This document shows, in pieces, positions 11,273 through 23,200 of a stretch of 64,000 nt of DNA (the stretch's first letter is position 1; each line of letters starts with the position of its first letter). Source of the DNA: Anthoceros angustus (Eukaryota > Streptophyta > Anthocerotopsida > Anthocerotales > Anthocerotaceae); contig MU008183.1 in assembly GCA_010909165.1 (NCBI GenBank), positions 930,001-994,000 on the forward strand, written 5' to 3'. The translations under genes and the position numbers were made by a program. Under the pieces are notes generated by a model. It ran no database searches. It worked only from the letters and a program-made list of their open reading frames with translations, and was not told the origin of the DNA.

Positions 11273-12699
11273 TATATATGGTGCGTCATGGCAGATTTAT
11301 GTCACCTATCCATCACACGTACATAGTCGTCTACTTCCCATTTTTAAAAGTCATGCTATCTTCCTACATATATATGGTGTGTCACGACAGACACATTTTC
11401 TCTAACTTGTTACTGAATGTGAGTCCTTGAGGTGCAACCCTCCCCCAAAGCTCAAGGTTTTTTGAAGTTGTCCATATAGCGCCCAACACGCTTGGACAAG
11501 TGCAATCTTAATTGCACATGAGAGCATAATGCTCTCTTGTGAGTTTTTGGAATTCGGTATTCCTTACAGGAGAAGTACAGGTCCCATAGGCACATTTACT
11601 GCTGCTCATATTGACAACTGCAAAGGACTGCACCATAGTTTCAATTTTAGGTGAAGAAGGATACAAGAAAAGGAGGATATAGCATGATAAAAGTGCTCTA
11701 GTTTGTCGACACTTCGTTAAAGAGAACCCATGAACTTGGAAACCTCGATTGCAAGGTCCAATTAGCGAGACTCAACTTACTCCGAGTTGCCATCACTTCG
11801 CGGCTGCATACGGTCCATTTCGGAACACGGGGGTTTTGCAATTGGGGTATTTAGCAAGTACCCAGAGTCGAGTTTTGGCAATCGGCCAACCTCTGGGTCC
11901 GAGTTTAATAGTGACATGCGCGTCATTGATTTTTTTTAAACAAGATGACGCATTCCAAGATTGATGCTCAAGATTGGGAGCAGAGTAGTTCTTCCTCATA
12001 ACGCTTCCCCATCGCTCCCTCTCAAGAGAGAGGAGTAGTTTTATGCCTCAAACGCTCTCAATATGTTAGCCATATTGCAATACCAATTCAATTAGGCATA
12101 TGCTTAGACATGTTGGGCTATATTGGCAACGGCATCTGCAGCAATAGGATTTTGCAACAATAAGGCATCAATATTGACAGTGTGATCAATTTCACCCGAA
12201 CATGTATATTGGCACTAGAGTCCACATTAGATTTCTTCCTTGCATGGCCTTCTCCCGTTTAAAGACGTTCAATATTAGCAGAATTCACCACTAAGGGCTT
12301 CTGAGGACGAGTAGAAATTACAGATGATACTACCTTACCTCTAACCAACGCTCTAAACACGAAGGCTAATTCTACTATGCTCGCAAAGGAAGGTACTTGC
12401 TAAATGCGTAAGCACGTGGTGTGTGATAGGCGGCGTTAAAGAATCTAGGCAAGCATATCAATTCTGGTCATGCTTTTGAGGCAGGACAATATTTGTTGGG
12501 TGATTCAGGATATGTCACTGCCTCATACGTAATTGCTGCTTACAAGAATACTCGTGGCGATCAAAATAAGATATATTTTAACACCTGCATCGTCAAGGTT
12601 AGATACGTGAATGAGCATTGTATTAGAGTTTTGAAGTCTAGGTGGTATAGTCGAGGATCATGGACTTAGAAGGGTAAAATGCTTTTTTTTGTTTGTTTT
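11273..12699. other. Repeat-derived intergenic DNA
   Basis: Bases 11280-11390 repeat the sequence just left of the copia element (about 7020-7102), so the element sits inside a duplicated or tandem unit. Bases 11456-11740 are a decayed relative of about 29046-29470, the trihelix-like gene remnant (shared words TTTTTTGAAGTTGTCCA, GAGAGCATAATG, ACCATAGTTT). The remainder shows no gene. Confidence 0.5.
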
Positions 12700-13339
12700 C
12701 GTGGAGTGTGGAAGTGAAAAAGGGAAATAAGGTTGGGTAAGGGAAATGGTGATGACGGCAAGAAGTGATGAGGGCGGGTAGCAGGAAACTCCGGAGTAGG
12801 CTACTCCGGACTAAACCCCAGCCTAGGACACTCGTGACTAAACCCCGGCCAGAGGCCACTGAATAAACCCCAAGAGGCCACCCGACTAAACTCCCGAGTA
12901 GGCCGCGATAAGTCCGGAAAAGTAACTTTAAAAGGGATGGAGCGCAATCGGCAAGGGGGCCACGTGGACGGGGCCGAGGAGAACGGCATGGTGGGACTAG
13001 GGATCGAGGGTTGGTCACGTGGGCGTGTAACTACGACTCCAAGTACATGCGCCAGGGAGGTGGCGGCGTAAGGCTAGAGTACACGATGTGACTCATAAGC
13101 AGTAGCGAAAGGGATGCTGCCCCGCCTGCCATTTCCGACGCTACGACGCTGAGAGAAGGCCATTATCTCGACTAACTTCTCGGCTGGGGCCATGTCGCAC
13201 TCGTGCATCCCGCCTCGCACTCTCTTCCGACGCCTGTTGCATTCTCCGGCTATCGCCGAATCAGGCACCATCGCCATGGAACTTAGCGGAAGCATCCTTG
13301 CTCACCACCTCACAGCAACATACCAACCAGCACGCGAGA

Positions 13340-15150
13340 TGGGACCCAAGAAGGCGGCGGAGGTCTGGGAGCCCTAGCGCTTAGTGGAGAAAAACATTGT
13401 CACGAGGCGCTACCCGGATTTCGGACCCTGGCTGGCGGAGGCAGAAGAGCTGGTATAGGAATGGCACCTGAACATCTTTCCTGGCAGGGTGGACCTTCGA
13501 CAGGGTGACGCTGGTCCAGGAGTACGCCCGGAAGATGCTGGCGGCGGCCAACAAAACCGTCCGCTCTAAGAGCCTGGAGGAGGACCCGAGGAGATGGACC
13601 GTGGAGGTCCTTAGGGCGGTCTACAATCACCCAGCGGAGGAGATAGGAGGGGTAGTTCCGGAGCTCTTAAGGTGAAGGGGAAGGTGGAGGCGGTGAAGGT
13701 GGCACTCCTGAGGCCGGGGACACAGCGGTCCTCTAACGGGTGGTTGATGTCAGACCTACTGGACCGACGGCCGAGGGCAGTGGCGAAGATTATTGTTCAC
13801 TGGAACATGCTCACCAAGGTGCACCACCTTGGTGACAATCTGCTTGTTTTCCTCCATGCCCTTCAGAGAGGCAAGAGAGCGGACTGGGGACGAATCATCT
13901 TTGCTCGTGTTACCCAGGAGTCCAGGAAGTTGAGAAACGAGCGGCCACCCCCCTCAGCATTGTCCCCATTCATCGTCCATGTGTGGGGACACCTTAATCT
14001 CTTGAAGGAAGGAGAAGAGGAGCGAGCGCTCCGGAAGGGGCTGGGCCAGAAACGGAGCGGGAGGAAGGGGCACAGGAGCCGGAGGGTCGCCCGCCCAAGT
14101 CCAGGCGTGCTCAGGAGGACGAGGATTGGGAGGGAATTTCGGACTCCATACGCCTGGAACGGACCCCCTCGCCGCCCCGAGAAGTATGGGAAGAGATTCC
14201 CGCTTCCCTCCTCGTGGTCCCTCCACCGGAACAACCCTCACCGGAGGCTACTACGACGGGGAGGGAGATAGTGGTCGCTGCTCCAGCAGCTTAGCAACCT
14301 GCTTCGGTCCAAGCCATCGAACCTCACAGGACCAGGAGGGAGGTGAAGAGGAGGAAGATGGCACCCACCACCACCGCCCCAAGGACCGCTTCGGTACCCA
14401 TACCCTTGCCAACGGAGTGGCAGGAGGCAGAAGAAGCAGTGAGAAGGGCGGAGCGCGATGCAGCCCAAGGCATCGGGGGACACTGGCAGCAACCCCACCC
14501 CGAGCCAATCTTGTCGCCGACAAGGAGGGGAAAGCAGGCCAGCTCCCAGACTCCCTCACAACCTCCGGACCCCAAGCGCCGGCGAGCGGAGAAGGAGTTA
14601 GCGGCGAAGAAAGCCAAGGAGGTGGAAGCGCCGGCTCAGAACGGTCAGGACCTAAGGGTCGTGATTGGGTTCGGAGCTCCTAATCCGGACTCACTTCGGA
14701 CGGCGGTGTGGCGGTCCTTAATGGACCGGAAGATACCCACACCTTTAGCGGACTTCTCGGGTATCTCCCCAGTGGTGGCCGTGGAGGAGACACGGCGGGT
14801 TTTGGCAACCGTCATGGATGGTATCCTTTGGGGACTCTGCAGGACAGCGGAGGAGACCGAGGAAGTGGAAGCCACCCGAAGGCGAATGGTGGAGCTCCAA
14901 AGGCAGGCGGAGGTAGCCCAAGCTGCCAAGAGGAGAAGCGCCGAACGGCTGAGTCCGAGGCAAGATCCTCCCAACAGGACAGGGCCAGGGTGCTCCAGCT
15001 GTGTGAACAGCTAAAGCATGCCCAGGAGGCGCAGACGAGGGCGGAAGACCCGTGCCGAAGGAGGGAGCTGGCCAGGGAAGTGGCAGAGGAAGCACGCAGG
15101 CAGGCGGAGAAGGCCAAAGATTTCGCCGAAACGTCCCGACTGGAGCAGAG
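13340..15150 (+). pseudogene. Gag/plant-transposon-like N-terminal half with start of coiled coil
   Basis: A start MGPKKAAEVWEP at 13340 is followed by an in-frame TAG, then by LVEKNIVTR and a frameshift into a frame reading DRVTLVQEYARKMLAAANK and EDPRRWTVEVLRAVYNHP (13495-13640). A new open frame (13672-14271) carries SDLLDRRPRAVAKIIVHWN and LTKVHHLGDNLLVFLHALQ. The layout recalls the core of proteins called putative plant transposon protein (gag-like). A highly charged region follows, and from about 14343 another frame (14343-15014) reads TAEETEEVEATRRRMVELQ into a long heptad pattern. At least three lesions separate the pieces, so it is not translated whole. Function is unknown; a nucleic-acid-binding or particle role would be inference from the gag resemblance. 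Confidence 0.45.
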
Positions 15151-16772
15151 CTAGGCATGGGAGGCTCAGCTGAAGGGGACTCGAGAGGCGGAGGCCTCTG
15201 CCAACACTGATAGGGACCACTACCATCGGGATAGGAATCGGTGGAGGGAAGCGGCAAGAGTGGCCACAACAAACTTGAAGGCGGAGCAGGCAGCCACAGA
15301 GCAAGCACGGGTGATCTGTGAGGAGGAGATGGCGGTCAACACTAGGGAGCTGGGAGACCTCCGTACAACTGCAGACGGGAAGAACGGGCGCCTGTGAGTT
15401 GGAGGACCGGAGACTTTGTCACACTTGAGTGGTGGAAGAGAGGAACGAACTCCTTCAAGGGAAAATAGGAGACCATGAGCGCGAGATAGAACGTCTCCAG
15501 CCCTGCTTGAGGGTGGAGGAGGGACGCCGACGCAGCAAGGAGCAGGACGTCGCTGAGTTGGAAAGGGAGCTGGAGGACACTAGGCGCCGAGCGGAATTGC
15601 CAGTATGCCTGGAACAAGATATGGCAGCCCTCAAGGCGAAGATGGCCGGGCAAAAGAGGGCTCTAAAGGAAGAGCAGAAGCTGCTGGTCCGCCTGCGAAA
15701 AGCGGAAGGGGAACGCCGGTCCATGGCCAAGTTAGATGCAAAAGCGTAGAGGGGGAGTCGCTAAGGAGCATCAACGGCTCTAGGAAGTGGCGGAGGCCAC
15801 CTTAGTGGACTGGCCGGCTAGGTCTCGACGGATGAGCTCAGAACGAACAAGATAATAGGCAACCGCACGCCAGCTTGGGAGAACCTCTGGAGGTGAGAAT
15901 ATCGAGCGCTTCGCGCCCATGTGGAGGAGGCCATCCAGCAGGTTGACTCCAACTTTGCATACTATCATGCGGAGCTCCTGAAGGCGGTGGAGGCAGCGCA
16001 CCATGCGGTGCAAATCGAGGGACCGCCAGAGGAGTCATAAGGAGCGTGGAGGGACAAGCGCTTGGGGGATAGCACAGCCACGGGGACCCTGGGAGCGCTG
16101 TTCAGAGACGAGAGCAGCAATAGAGAAGGGGAGCAACCGGATGAGGGGGATGCGGCGGAAACAACAAGGCTAGAGGTAAGTCCGTTGGCAGGAGAAGGAG
16201 AGAGGGTCCCGGAGCAGACCATGGGAGGAGAAGTCCAGGGGGCAAGGAATCCATTACAGGAAGGGGGTCCGGTGGGTGAAGACTGACCCTTGAGAAATGC
16301 CCCGGACTTGGATGTCCGGGAACCAGAGAGGACGGACCCCGAGGTCCGGACTCCGGAAGTGAGGATAGACCCCAAGGTCCGGACTCCGGAAGAGAGGACG
16401 GACCCCGAGGTCCGGACTCAGGAGGGGGAAGGGAGTCCTATGGCTCTAAACCGGGGAGTGGGGGAAGAGGTGGATGAGAGTCAGTCTCAACCCACCCAGG
16501 AAGAACGGTCTCCGGACGGACCCGCAGGGTAGGGACTCACCAGTGCGCCAATGGACAGCGAGGAGGAAGACTTGGTGGTCACTGCGGTTGTGAGTCCGCC
16601 TCCAGTGGCGCAACCTGACAGAGTCCGAGGCAGAGGAAGAGCCTCTGCGGGGTTCCGGGGGTTGCGGATCATCCGATTGGGTGCGCCGCAAATACCAGAG
16701 CTGGGGATTGGGCCGCCAGCGCCAGGAAGGAATCTTGGTCAACCACAGCCCCAACGTCGTAGACGTAGGTAG
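15020..16772 (+). pseudogene. Coiled-coil C-terminal half with 11-residue repeats
   Basis: Continuing from the previous entry, the reading shows long alpha-helical heptads rich in E, R, K, A and L (for example RRELAREVAEEARRQAEKAK, then VEERNELLQGKIGDHEREIE at 15429-15749). One further frame (16290-16532) contains three 33-bp units at 16335, 16368 and 16401 encoding DPEVRTPEVRI-like repeats. Stops and frameshifts occur at about 15150, 15400 and 15750. The strand bias and amino-acid use agree across the breaks, which supports one former protein. A second, more damaged copy lies at 17745-19420. Confidence 0.45.
16335..16433 (+). repeat. Three 33-bp tandem units
   Basis: GACCCC(G/A)AGGTCCGGACT starts at 16335, 16368 and 16401, exactly 33 bp apart, coding 11-residue units in the coiled-coil family protein. 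A decayed form is present near 18916-18990. Confidence 0.85.
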
Positions 16773-17273
16773 GAAAAATAGGGAAGAGAGAGAGTCATGT
16801 GTTAGGGCATAGTGAGCTAGACATCAGCTCAGAATAGGGGTGTAATAAAGGTGCTCCCTCATGACGTAGTACCCTACCCCAAGGGGTGATTCGGCGTTAA
16901 TTAATTAAAATTAGTAAAAGTTGAAAACCCAGATATTATTACACTTAAAATGTTGAATAAGTAAAAATTTATGAGTTTATGATGCCGAAAATAAGGAAAT
17001 TAGGGTTTGTGTGGAAAATTAGGGCCTATTTAGAGGAGGTCTATACTTATCCATTAGTTTTATATATATACATATGTATTTTAATAAATGTTGAAATTTG
17101 ATAAAATTATTTTTTGTAAATGTTGAAATTTTGAAAAATATAAATATTTATGTTGAACCTTATTTTTTTCAAAAAATAATTATTTCGGCATTATCCTGTT
17201 CAACCACCCCTCGGGGTACGGTATAAGAGGGCGGATGCTACTCCAGTAAAGCGATCTTTCTTTTGGGGTTGAT

Positions 17274-17301
17274 CCCTACTAGAAAAGGGCAGCCTATGTT
17301 A
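17274..17301 (+). repeat. Left terminal inverted repeat of the CACTA-like element
   Basis: A 28-bp repeat pairs with 26974-27001 with one mismatch (position 21, C against T). It is preceded by GAT. Confidence 0.88.
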
Positions 17302-17744
17302 CCCTTTATGTTAAGATTTGGACCTTGGATTTAACATTCATGTTGCAATTTTGGGGCCATGTAATACTTTTTGGGCCCCTTGTTACACTTTGGCTTGGAA
17401 ACCATACCAGAGGTGTTGTTGCAATCATGTTGCAATGGTGTTGCAATTATGTTAAGATGAAGTGAGAGGTGGTTTTGCCCTCTCTCAAAATTGCAACATG
17501 ATTGCAACATCTAAGTGTTACAAGAGAGGTCTTGTAACACTTTTGGAGGCTTGGTACCGAACCTCCTCCCCATCCACCATTGCCCTTTTACTTTTGCCCT
17601 TTGGAATACCACGTTTTACTTGGTAGTTATCACCAATACGCCCATCAATACGACCATATATAAATACCTGTATCAATACATTCTTATATTATACGCATGT
17701 AGTCTACGGTGATAAATGTACTATATTATTTTAAGTGTTATACG

Positions 17745-20293
17745 GCTCGGTGAAGAGGGACTCGGTGGAGGCGGGCCTCTGCTGTAACGATAGGGACCAC
17801 TACCATCGGGATGGGAATCGGTGGAGGAAGCGTGGCAAAAGTGTACAACAAACTTGAAGGCGGAGGCGGTGACCTGAGCAAGCACTGGTGATACTGTGAG
17901 GAGGATGGCGGTCAACACTAGGGAGCTGGGAGACCTCAGAGTGTCTACCATTCAAGGGCTGATGGAAGAGCAGCGCGGGGGTTGAAGTTAGGACGAGGAA
18001 GGAGACTTTAGTGCTGCAGCTTTGAGTGGTGGAAGAAGAGGCGAACTCCTTCGAAGGAAGCCGAGGACCATGAGCGCGAGATAGAGCGTCTAAAATTACT
18101 TGAGGTGGAGGAGGGGCCTGTCGGCCATGACAGGCATCCCGTGAGTTGGAAAGGAGGCTGGAGGACACTAGGCGGCAAAGTAGGTGCAGTATGCAGAACA
18201 AGATGTATGGCAGCCTCAAAGCGAAGATGGCCGGAGCAAAGGGCTCTAAAGGAAGAGCGAAGCATGACTCCGCTGTGGCGGAAGAGCATAGGTCCATGGC
18301 AAACCAGTGATGTTTGCAAAAGCGGCGAGAGGGGCTTAGCCTTCAAGGAGACATCAGCAGCTCAAGGGAGAGTGGCAGGCACCTTAGTAACTGAGGGACT
18401 CGGCTAGGTCGTAGCGGGACGCAAACTATGAGCAGCGGCACAATAAACCAGCGACACGCCCGATTGCTTGAGAACCTCTGGAGTGCCAGGAATATAAGCG
18501 CCTTGGCGCCCAGCCAGAGGAGGCCATCGGCGGGTTGACTCAACTTTGCATACTATCATACGGGAGCTCTGAGCGGTGGGCGGCGCTGCAGTGCTCGTCG
18601 AGGGACACCTTGAGAGAGTCATAAGGGCGTGGAGGACAAGCGCACGAGATGGGATACTTGACCAGGAGGACCACAGGAATGTTGTTCCAGGAGGCAGGCG
18701 ACAATAGAAGGGACGGCAACCGGGATAGCGAGGGGGATCGAGGCGGAAGCAACAAGGCTAGAGAGTAGAGTCGGGTTGGCGGAGGAAGGAGAGGATGGGA
18801 AGGCGAGACCATGGGAGGAGGGAGTCAGGGCAGAATCCATTACTGGGGAAGGGGGTCCGGTGGGTGGTAATGACCAGAAATGCCGGGACTTGGATGTCAG
18901 GGAGCGGAGGAGAATGACGGACCCGGTCGGACTCAGGAGTGAGGATAAGAACCCCAAGGTCCGGACTCTAGGAAGAGGCGGGACACAGAATCCCCGGACT
19001 GGGAGGGGAAGAGTCACAAACCTAAAGCTCTAGCCAAGGAGTGGGGAAGAGGTGGATGAAGTCGGTCTCGGCCCACCCGGAAGAAGCAGTCTCCGGACGG
19101 ACCCGCGATGGTGAGACTGCTTGATGTGCGCCAATGCCGGGACGTGAGGAGGAAGGCAGGTGATCGGCTGCGGTTGTGAGTCCGCCTCCCGATAAGCGCC
19201 AATCCGTGCCAGTCAGGAAGAAACTCTGCGAGGTTGAAGTTGCGGATCATCCGATTGAGTCGCGCAAATACGGAGGCTGGGGATTAGGTAGCGCCGGCGC
19301 CGGGAAGAATCGCGGTCTTAGTCAACCACAGCCCCCATTAGCGTCGTGAGCGTGAGGTAGGAAGCAGGGAAGAGAGTCATGTGTTAGGGCGTAGTGAGTG
19401 AACATCATTCGAGGAATAGAGGGTGTAATAAAGGTGCTCCCTCATGGCGTAGTCTACTACCCCAAGGTGATTACAGCGTTAATTAATTAAAATTAGTAAA
19501 AGTTGAAAACCAGGATATTATTACGTAAAATGTTGAATAAGTAAAAAATTTATGAGTTTATGATGCGAAAATAAGGAAATTAGGGTTTGTGTGGAAAATT
19601 AGGGCCTATTTAGAGGTCTATACTTATCCATTAGTTTTATATATATACATATGTATTTTAATAAATGTTGAAATTTGATAAAATTATTTTTTGTAAATGT
19701 TGAAATTTTGAAAAAATATAAATATTTATGTTGAACCTTATTTTTCAAAAATAATTATTAACATTATCATTGTTCAACCACCTCAAAATTACGGTATAAA
19801 GGCGGATGCTACTCGATGGCGATCTTTCTTTTGGGGTGATCCCTACTAGAAAAGCTGTACATGCCTTTATGTTAAGATTTGGACCCCGGATGTAACACTC
19901 ATGTTGCAATTTTGGGGTCATGTAACACTTTTGGGCCCCTTGTTACACTTTGGCTTGGAAACCATACCACGGATGTTGTTGCAATCATGTTGCAATGGTG
20001 TTGCAATTATGTTAAGATGAAGTGAGAGGTGGTTTTGCCTCTCTCAAAATTGCAACATGATTGCAACATCTAAAGTGTTACAAGAGAGGTCTTGTAACAC
20101 TTTTGGAGGCTTGGTAGAACCTCCTCCCCATCCACCATTGCCCTTTTACTTTTGCCCTTTGAAATACCACGTTTACTTGGTAGTTACCACCGATCGCCCT
20201 TCAATACGACCATATAAATACACATATCAATACATCCTTACTATATCATGTAGTCTACGGTGATAAATGTAATGTATTATTCTAAGTGCTATA
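17745..20293 (+). repeat. Tandem second copy of 15164-17744, spanning a TE-TE junction
   Basis: The sequence from 15164 to 17744 repeats at 17745-20293: the coiled-coil tail, the AT-rich 3' part, the GAT junction, the CACTA end (19841) and its first 470 bases, in the same order. The AT-rich parts (16900-17200 against 19480-19760) are almost identical. The GC-rich coding parts differ by many short deletions and substitutions. No frame longer than about 165 codons survives in this copy, and none matches the first copy for long. It may be a true tandem duplication or an error-laden assembly duplicate. Confidence 0.8.
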
Positions 20294-20299
20294 GGTATT

Positions 20300-23200
20300 C
20301 AATTTCATATAAAATAAGTTTGTATATTACGTATTACATCGTCTTTGATCATGCATATTCATGGCGATACTTTGTATTTACTATACGTAAATAGCGACGG
20401 CCCTTTATACCCCTACTTTATAGCATGCTTGCGGTTTGTCCTTCACGTCAACAATAGGCTTCCGCCATGGCGCCCAAGAAGATATTGTCCCCACCTATCA
20501 CCTTATTGTGACGCATCACGTGAGGTTATGCCCCTACAAGATTGTCTTGTCAGGAGATTTGGTATCGCTGGCTTATGCTTTGCCTCCATGTAAGGCACTT
20601 CCGTCATCGTATGCACCTACGAAACTTCCGCCTCCGTTCGATTCGCAATTTTCTTCTTCCCTCCCACTTGCGTTGGTGGGCCACTTTTTCCCGCTCCCTC
20701 CTACACATTGCACACAAAATGAGTTATCCAGCGTTAATGGGTTTCCGACAGCCTTACCTTCCCTCTCCCTCCTCTTTCTTACGCCCTTCTTGCTGGACAT
20801 TTTCCTCTTCCGTCCTCCTTCTTCTTTTGCGTGCCCTTGTCACTTGCCCATGCCTCTACTCCTCCTCCCGTTTTCCTCTTTCGGCCTCCACCCTTTATCA
20901 TGTGCCTCTCATGGGGCTCCATGCAGTCCATGCTCTCGGCATCCGAGGTGCAAGGTATGTCTGGCATTATCGTCCTCTTGACCGCCTCCTCTGCTGCGTC
21001 CATGTTCTCTGCGTCCCCCGTCTGTCCCCGGCCTCCATCATGCATTGGCCTGATATCAAGCTGCACCGCATGTTGCCCTCTTAGTCCTCCTTCATTCTCT
21101 CTCCCCTCGACATCCTCATGTTCTGCCTTTTGCCCTGCCCGACCATGGCTGCTGGGTGATCCCTCTTGTCAGTCCTCCGCCACCTCCTCCTAGTCCCCTG
21201 CGATTTTTGGCTGTCCATAGTGCACACAAGTGTGTTTCTTCACAGTGTGATTCGTTGCCCTCCTGCTCCACCACCCGACTCCGCCCTCCACACACCTTGT
21301 TCCGCCCTCCAGCCACGTCGTCCTCCCAGCGCCTCCACCCTCCCATACATGGCCGTCACACAGCGGTCTCGGGCACCCTCCACCTCTTTTCCATTATTTG
21401 CTTGCTGCCCACGACCTGACCCTCGTTGCCTGCCTCCATTGACCCCAATCCGGGCATGCGCTTCCACCCTAGGCAATCGTGGTGTCGCGGCACCACAATA
21501 TCCCTGCTCACTCGGTTCCCCCCTCATGCCTCCTGCATGCTTCCTCAAGAGCGCCTCGTCTCCACTTCCCTCCTTGTTCATCGTCGCCTTTCCCCATTCA
21601 AAGTCCGTTGTCCCTCCCCTCGGCCTCCTTCCTCCCAAGCCCCTTGCGCCATGCATTCCTTGATAGCCTCTCGTCCATGTCACCACCTCGTGCACCATCG
21701 TTGCCTCCACCCCTTCCTTCCGTCGTCTCGGAAAGGCCACCATATCGGGATCCATCTTCAATTCAATGTCGTTAAGCAAAATGGTCATTTCCTTGTTCTC
21801 CTTGCAATAGCTTTGAACCTCTAGGATCTTTTCATACACTCCCTATCTTATCTGAAGGAACTCGGGCACTGAACCCCCCCTTTCACGATTTCCACCCTTT
21901 CCTTTCCCTTTCCTTCTGCCCGCCGTCCTCGAAGGTTGCCTCCCTTGTCTCAAGCTTGAAGCCTGCCCGGCATGCAGTGCACATGTGTTACCGTTTGTCC
22001 ACCATGCCCACTCATCGCCTCGGGACGTGTGCACACTTTGCCGTCACTTGCCGTTAGCAGTGCGAAAACCTCATCATCCGAAATAGCTCTTCATCTATTT
22101 CCTTCACTTCCGCAGCTCCAACTCCGCATCCGTCGGGAGGTTCCACGTCTCAAAGTCGTCAAAATCAAGTGGGGTTCGGCACCATGTCGCCCCTCGCCTC
22201 TTACCTCTCGACGTCTTGACGAGGAGGCTTCTTCACATCGCCGATGTCAGAATGGAGACCCGGGGTGCGGTGGATGAGAGATAGCCATTTGGCCCCTCAT
22301 CCTCCCCCGGTCTGATACAGCGTCGGCGGCCCGTCCATGGTGTTCGCGGCGCCATGCGTGACTCCCCTAGCAAGCTTCACCTCGCCATACTCCCCATCCT
22401 GACGGTTGTCCACCACCTTCGTGCCATCTTGAAATGGCTTCCCTCTCGTGAAAGGTGCGGGCCATGAGTCCGGTGTCAAGGGTGAAAAAGCTTTGTTTGC
22501 AAAGGCCCGGTGGTTGTCATTTACTCCTCTTGGCGGGACGGTTGTGCACATGCTACTTGCCCATAATCGAACAATTTTCGACCACCTCACGGACTTGGGA
22601 GCAAGTTTCATGTCCCATTGGTTACGTTGTCGTTACTCATGATGTATTATATTGCCCACATGGCGCCGCTCTCAATCGCCCATTCGCATTTTACCATTAA
22701 TCATCGTCTTCCGACCAAAGATTGCCTTGTGCATCCGGGAGGAGACAATAGACTATAACCTGCAAACCAATCACCATACATGATTTATTCCACTTTCACG
22801 CGTGACTCGAGTGCGTGCGCGGTGACTTGTCGTCGGTCAGCGTATGGACGGGCACCAAACCATACCCATCCATTCCGCCAAGCAAGAGTCATCGAGTTTT
22901 ATTGCGTGTGACGGGAAGTACAAGTAGTGATCAAGGATGAAGGACTTTCCCATCCCAATGTTTAATTACGGTAAGCATATGTCCCCACATTGTGAGGTAT
23001 AAACCGTCCCTGCTCACCGACGGCCATGCGAGGCGGAGCCAAGGGACGATGCCCTCCATACCGGGTCCTTGATGGCGGCGAGGAGAGCAACCTCCATCCA
23101 TCATCCTCGATGGCCATCGTCATTGACAGAATTGCAGCCTTGTCCTTAATGGCCATCGTCGGTTTCCACCACAACAATGTGCACACATACGCAATGATCC

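Larger units (their letters stand above)
12700..17273 (+). mobile_element. Copy B of the coiled-coil transposon-type family (left part of a split element)
   Basis: This is the best kept copy of the family. It has a leader with degenerate AAACCCC repeats (12790-12905), a broken N-terminal reading frame from about 13340, a long coiled-coil region and an AT-rich 3' part ending at 17273. There a CACTA-like element interrupts it; the sequence resumes at 27002. The GAT at 17271-17273 and 27002-27004 is that insertion's target duplication. The outer ends of this element could not be found, so its class (LTR or other) is open. An inverted repeat CCGGAGTAG-G-CTACTCCGG is at 12791-12809. Confidence 0.5.

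Noticed and set aside
21240-21839. Minus-strand frame of 199 codons in the CACTA interior
   Set aside because: It starts like a protein (MYEKILEVQSYC) but soon becomes G/R/E-rich low complexity. No transposase motif, splice partner or conserved block was found.
20436-22277. Chain of long plus-strand frames in the CACTA interior
   Set aside because: Pyrimidine-rich DNA lowers stop frequency in several frames at once. The products are P/S/L-rich and match nothing known.
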